Source: Eggerthellaceae bacterium | GTDB taxonomy: Bacteria > Actinomycetota > Coriobacteriia > Coriobacteriales > Eggerthellaceae | DNA: 8,350 bases | Assembly: GCA_900754495.1 (NCBI GenBank) | Contig: CAAEDC010000021.1 | Span: 1 to 8,350 of the forward strand | Direction of reading: 5' to 3' | Shown: one piece after another, positions 6,501 to 8,350 of the stretch | How the letters are laid out: every line of letters begins with the position of its first letter | Numbering within the stretch: the first letter of the stretch is position 1 | Program-made: the position numbers and the translations under genes | The notes under the pieces: model-generated | The model's database searches: none | What the model saw: only the letters and a program-made list of their open reading frames with translations | Told to the model about the DNA's origin: nothing

Positions 6501-7320
6501 GGAGACGGGCGAGCCCCTGGACGCCGGCGACGGGGCGATCGTGGCGGAGACGGATTTCGTCGCCGAGGGGGAAAGCGGGTTCGCCGTGGTCTCCTTCGAG
6601 CTCGACGCCAGCTCCCTCGAAGGCAGGAGTACCGTCGTCTTCGAGAAGCTCTACGACTCCGAAGGCACCTTGGTCGCCTCCCACGAGGACCTCGAGGACG
6701 AGGGGCAGACCATGAGCTTCACGGAGCCTTCTCCCGAGATCGGGACAACCGCGACCGACGGCGACGACGGGGACCACGAGGCCCAAGCCGACGACGATGT
6801 GACCATCGTCGACGAGGTGCGCTACGAGAACCTCGAGCCCGGGACGGAGTACGTCTTGGCGGGCACGCTGGTTGACCGCGACGCGGCGAAGCCCGTGGAG
6901 GAGGACGGCGCGCCCCTCACGGTCGAGGTTCGCTTCACGCCCGAGGAGGCCGACGGGTCGGTCGAGGTCGTCTTCCGCTTCGATGGGACGGGCCTCGCGG
7001 GGCGTACCGTCGTGGCGTTCGAGGAGCTGACGCTCGACGGCGAGGTCGTCGCGGAGCACAAGGACCCCAACGACGAAGGCCAGAGCGTGAACCTGGTCGA
7101 ACCGCCCTCCGAGACGCCGGGAGAGCCTTCCGGCGAAACGCCGAACGAGCCCTCGACTCCCGCCGGCAAGCTGCCCAAGACAGGCGACTCCCTGCCGCTT
7201 GTCCCCCTTGCCTGCCTCGTGGGCGCCGCCCTGACGGCGGGCGGCGCCGCGCTCATGGCGCGCCGTCCGGACGCCCCCGCCCCCGAGAAGCCGCACGAAA
7301 GCGAAGAGGAAGGCGAATAG
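3439..7320 (+). CDS. LPxTG-anchored VaFE-repeat surface adhesin with SpaA-like domains
   Basis: 1293-aa wall-anchored surface protein, probably contacting recipient or host cells. Order: signal peptide (1-38, cleavage after AHA); Cys-containing head (about 44-210) resembling thioester-type adhesin domains, with Cys69 in AAWCGNPS and Cys153 in MYGCSEAF; five SpaA/CNA-B-like beta domains at about 213-312, 318-415, 425-560, 564-695 and 703-848, several with a Lys near the first strand (VQVQKND, MHLQKK) and a late Glu (EVVET, TVAET, TIEEM) suitable for isopeptide bonds; three VaFE repeats (about 850-1219); Pro/Glu-rich linker (1220-1243); LPKTG (1245-1249), hydrophobic helix and charged tail. The acidic composition suits a secreted rod-like stalk. 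No sortase lies in the window, so anchoring must use one encoded elsewhere. Surface adhesins of this type occur in conjugative elements of gut Firmicutes and Coriobacteriia, where a mating-aggregation role is plausible but inferred here. Confidence 0.92.
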   Translation: MGQATKAARAGTAARILLALLLAIGMMAPAAVPQRAHAAESGNLTVGRTISYDSYFTNWFEVDGQAAWCGNPSMATPGAGSYPKQALSAASGRTAELAADMWFSYGSPGFDASLWPGSWVDGSAMTPDRYTALAHILMADTYSSDGNYAMYGCSEAFRDWVAWNVLGFDDSGAVSNEGATGRLIASRTDEVPSSFEPFMLYTGASTQVILSFTYSTTVKVAKAASESWVQQDPDYSLAGAVYGIYRSAADAEAGANRVATITTGADGSGESGSLGATRETFYAKEVSPSPGYALDPEVHEVSPDNDYTFSSEEPPITARIVLKKVDAETGAPAAQGDATLDGAVYQASFERGGETETVEGTTVGGSIVFDGLPLGEVEIREVSPSDGYLLDREVHRIEVTAEMAQAGDAVIEVSPEGEFGELVQRGGLIIGKGDAERYEHEDGTFWNYAQGDATFEGAEFTLYNRSDAAVWYDGNGDGELQDGEMVDPDGVVAVLSTEYNASLDAWTASTGVRALPYGTYEVVETKAPEGYTGEGIVSHVVEIREDGQFDQLVEADGILNEVVRGGVQVQKNDLELGESEALGGADHSSLADDGYLGTSLEGIEFTITNVSDHGVMVGGTYYPTGSVVAVIETAWNPEAQAYTAQTASDALPYGTYTVAETATNENYLLTDGEPRTFEVRGDGIVVTSDVDGGALLWSDQVVRHDMHLQKKGTVHGEKLGLVPFLITNVTTGEAHVAVTDRNGMLSTSSEWRNREESVNANDALIYEDYIDSEDIVEGSGIWFGTGEHGSQAAPDDSLGALPYGEYTIEEMRCEANEGYALWSDAFNVNRDTTETPMDIDLGTVDDVPEPRIDTVALDKADGDHSIAPSGDAVIVDEVSYANMPLEELTARGGLVDKATGEPLVVDGEQVVAEKTFAPISPSGTVDVEFEFDASGLAGIDIVVFEEVLLDGEVIAEHADILDADQTVAVEAAPEIGTVATDAADGDHMASADGTARIDDQVFYSGLEKGKAYRVEGVLMDPETGEPLDAGDGAIVAETDFVAEGESGFAVVSFELDASSLEGRSTVVFEKLYDSEGTLVASHEDLEDEGQTMSFTEPSPEIGTTATDGDDGDHEAQADDDVTIVDEVRYENLEPGTEYVLAGTLVDRDAAKPVEEDGAPLTVEVRFTPEEADGSVEVVFRFDGTGLAGRTVVAFEELTLDGEVVAEHKDPNDEGQSVNLVEPPSETPGEPSGETPNEPSTPAGKLPKTGDSLPLVPLACLVGAALTAGGAALMARRPDAPAPEKPHESEEEGE
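4075..5982 (+). repeat. Five tandem SpaA/CNA-B-like domains in the adhesin
   Basis: Divergent protein-level repeats. Domains 3-5 share a late LPYGxY turn at residues 515, 651 and 801, followed by a Glu-containing strand and a xxGY or xNY motif. Domains 1 and 2 are shorter and end in EVSPSPGY and EVSPSDGY. Domains 3 and 4 also share an identical 22-bp DNA segment (4977-4998 and 5385-5406) covering the LPYGTY codons, suggesting duplication or gene conversion. Domain 5 carries a long insert with WFG before its LPYG. Such domains typically form stalks stabilised by Lys-Asn/Asp isopeptide bonds. Confidence 0.75.
4855..4890 (+). other. EF-hand/dockerin-like Ca2+-binding loop inside adhesin domain 3
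   Basis: Residues 473-484 read DGNGDGELQDGE: D1, N3, D5, G6, a hydrophobic Leu at position 8 and Glu at 12, matching the DxNxDGxLxxxE calcium-loop pattern. It replaces the shorter GGTYYP turn at the equivalent place in domain 4, so it looks like an elaborated loop. No flanking EF helices are visible. Calcium binding is inferred from the pattern only. Confidence 0.5.
5986..7095 (+). repeat. Three VaFE repeats in the adhesin (residues about 850-1219)
   Basis: Each unit runs: a start of the type EIGTxATD (or RIDTVALD), xDGDH, a VDEVxYxNL-like strand, GxLxDxxTGEPL, FxxxxxxGxxxVxFxFD, xGLAG, then the namesake VaFE motif (IVVFEEV 941-947, TVVFEKL 1065-1071, VVAFEEL 1191-1197), a xxHxD motif and DxxQT/S. 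Units 2 and 3 start with the same codons for PEIGT. VaFE repeats are known stalk elements of Gram-positive surface proteins. Confidence 0.88.
7171..7320 (+). other. LPxTG sortase sorting signal of the adhesin
   Basis: LPKTG followed by DS, a hydrophobic segment LPLVPLACLVGAALTAGGAA and a tail beginning MARRP that ends in charged residues. This is a complete class of motif for covalent anchoring to peptidoglycan by a sortase acting between Thr1248 and Gly1249. The tail is unusually long and acidic at its end (ESEEEGE). Confidence 0.9.
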
Positions 7321-7321
7321 G

Positions 7322-7429
7322 ATGGCCTTCCTGCTGCACCTGGTTGGAATGGGCATGGGGCTGTGCACGCTCGTCGCCTACGCCTGCATCAAGGTAGGGG
7401 CTGAAAGCGAGCGAGACGAGAAGGGATAG
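7322..7429 (+). CDS. 35-aa single-pass membrane microprotein
   Basis: Short frame beginning 1 nt after the adhesin stop: a hydrophobic helix (residues about 3-26, containing LVGMGMGLCTLVAYACIKVG) followed by a charged tail (ESERDEKG) and TAG at 7427-7429. A purine-rich GAGGAAGG (7306-7313) within the end of the adhesin frame gives a usable, slightly distant ribosome site (8 nt spacing), implying coupling to adhesin translation. It is the last frame before the terminator, so it would be the final gene of the operon. Tight junction, coding-like composition and clean membrane topology argue it is real. I do not recognise a characterised family. It may assist the adhesin or the transfer channel, or be an unrelated small membrane protein. 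Confidence 0.6.
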   Translation: MAFLLHLVGMGMGLCTLVAYACIKVGAESERDEKG

Positions 7430-7451
7430 GCAGAAAGGGAGGCAATGAGCC

Positions 7452-7485
7452 AAGATGGGGCCGCCCTGCACGGCCCCATCTTTTT
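7452..7485 (+). terminator. Rho-independent terminator of the transfer/adhesin operon
   Basis: Perfect 10-bp stem GATGGGGCCG (7454-7463) / CGGCCCCATC (7471-7480) with loop CCCTGCA, followed by TTTTT (7481-7485). Two upstream A residues can pair with the first two T residues to extend the stem. It lies 22 nt after the microprotein stop. On the opposite strand only two T residues follow the stem, so it should act weakly, if at all, on the converging FRG gene. Confidence 0.92.
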
Positions 7486-7499
7486 GCCGTCTCAACGTA

Positions 7500-8309
7500 T
7501 TACCCGAGGGAGGGAAACCTTTCGGGTTGCGCAGGAAGGTCAACGCTGAGCTGCTCGTTACTTTTGTCTACCTTGCTGACGACCTGAGATCTTATCTGCG
7601 AGAAGAAGTCCTCCGAGTAGACGTCTTGGCGAGCGAATGTGCTTAGCTCCCTAAGCCATTCAGCTCTGTTTCCCGTGAGCTCGAATTTCGCCAGCAGCCT
7701 CTGCGAAACGTCATGTTTCGGAGTGTATCGTGTTAGGCCGAGCTCGGACCCCACTAGGTAGCCTTCCTGGTAATACGCCCTTTTAGCAACAGGGGGCATA
7801 GCGCTCAGAAGCCGGGTTACTGAAAGCTCGGCGTTCGAGTCCCTGAAGAACTTGTCGTATACGAACGGGAAACCGAGCACGTAGACGCACGGCCTGTCCT
7901 GCTTCCGGGCGCCGTCCAAAGCAAACATGCACGCCATCCTGAGCGATTGGGTAACATCGAGGTACGGCGTCGGGCAGTAGCCGTAATGCTGAAGTACCGC
8001 CCATGCTAGCCCAGGCCTTCTCAATAGCTGCCGGTAGTTCACGGAGGCCTCGTCGATCTCGCCGCATTTTATGGCTTGTTCGACTGTCTCCAACAGCGCG
8101 ACTGTCATTTTATTCAATCTGTTCAGCCTGGCGTTCATCTCGGCCCGCCCCGGCCCTTTCTCGCCGTTCCATCTGTAAAGCGACGGAAACAGCGTGGTGC
8201 CCTTGTCGTTCTCCCAATCGTTCCGCTGGCCTCGGTATAGCGTCATGATGCTTGGGTTGTGGCAAGAAATCTGGCTCTTCGGTGGTTTCTGTGGGAGAGA
8301 TTCCGGCAT
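7500..8309 (-). CDS. FRG-domain protein, probable accessory cargo
   Basis: 269-aa soluble protein with the hallmarks of the FRG family (Pfam FRG, biochemical activity not firmly known): YRGQ at 25-28, W32, FPSLYR at 41-46, the variant core QHYGYCPTPYLDVT at 107-120 (commonly QHYGLPTRLLDWT), MACMFAL at 125-131, and PPVAKRAYYQEGYLVG matching the late R..Q.G.F segment. Start ATG 8309 is chosen because an in-frame TGA lies at 8319-8321; no good ribosome site is visible, and Met22, just before YRGQ, is an alternative. The N-terminus is shorter than usual before the motif. Sampled lines are about 48-57% G+C against 63-77% for the operon, indicating separate acquisition. FRG proteins are often found in mobile or phage-defence settings, so defence or toxin function is plausible but unproven. 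Confidence 0.88.
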   Translation of the reverse strand: MPESLPQKPPKSQISCHNPSIMTLYRGQRNDWENDKGTTLFPSLYRWNGEKGPGRAEMNARLNRLNKMTVALLETVEQAIKCGEIDEASVNYRQLLRRPGLAWAVLQHYGYCPTPYLDVTQSLRMACMFALDGARKQDRPCVYVLGFPFVYDKFFRDSNAELSVTRLLSAMPPVAKRAYYQEGYLVGSELGLTRYTPKHDVSQRLLAKFELTGNRAEWLRELSTFARQDVYSEDFFSQIRSQVVSKVDKSNEQLSVDLPAQPERFPSLG

Positions 8310-8350
8310 AGGCCCAGCTCAGCGGGCGAAAACAACGATCTGGAACTGAA

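Noticed and set aside
6043..7368. 441-aa minus-strand open frame opposite the adhesin
   Set aside because: Antisense shadow of the VaFE repeats; its repeated motifs mirror the adhesin repeats and no ribosome site or domain supports it.
7455..7646. 63-aa plus-strand open frame after the operon
   Set aside because: Begins inside the terminator stem and overlaps the FRG gene antisense; no ribosome site or recognisable product.
7430..8350. Attachment site or element end near the composition change
   Set aside because: No integrase, direct repeat or tRNA end could be recognised around the G+C shift, so an element boundary cannot be claimed.

Overview
The window reads as part of a conjugative element (ICE or conjugative plasmid) from a high-GC Gram-positive bacterium. 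Hand counts of sample lines give about 63-77% G+C over the first 7.4 kb. The LPxTG-anchored VaFE-type adhesin and a TrbL/VirB6-like protein with Gram-positive ICE motifs best fit a gut actinobacterium such as Coriobacteriia/Eggerthellaceae. That host assignment is inference from composition and gene content.

Layout. Positions 2-7429 carry six closely spaced plus-strand genes that look like one operon: (1) the 3' part of a membrane-anchored two-domain peptidoglycan hydrolase (GH73-like glucosaminidase plus NlpC/P60), the VirB1-like wall-opening enzyme; (2) a 252-aa single-pass exported protein of unknown family; (3) a 333-aa polytopic VirB6/TrbL-like channel protein; (4) after a short gap with a strong hairpin, a 162-aa soluble protein of unknown function; (5) a 1293-aa surface adhesin with signal peptide, Cys-containing thioester-like head, five SpaA/CNA-B-like domains, three VaFE repeats and an LPKTG anchor; (6) a 35-aa single-pass membrane microprotein. 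The operon ends at a clear Rho-independent terminator (7452-7485).

Beyond the terminator, on the opposite strand and at visibly lower G+C (about 48-57% in sampled lines), lies a complete 269-aa FRG-domain protein (7500-8309). It is probably accessory cargo, possibly defensive. A minus-strand reading frame ending just upstream of it hints that it is the second gene of a pair.

How they work together (inference): the hydrolase makes room in the wall, the VirB6-like protein forms part of the inner-membrane channel, the exported 252-aa protein may be a channel accessory, and the adhesin is displayed on the wall to hold mating partners or host surfaces. No relaxase, coupling protein, VirB4 ATPase, integrase, sortase, attachment site, CRISPR array, tRNA or rRNA was recognised in the window. 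I saw no plainly new multi-gene system. The best leads are the microprotein, the EF-hand-like loop and atypical head of the adhesin, and the compositionally foreign FRG gene.
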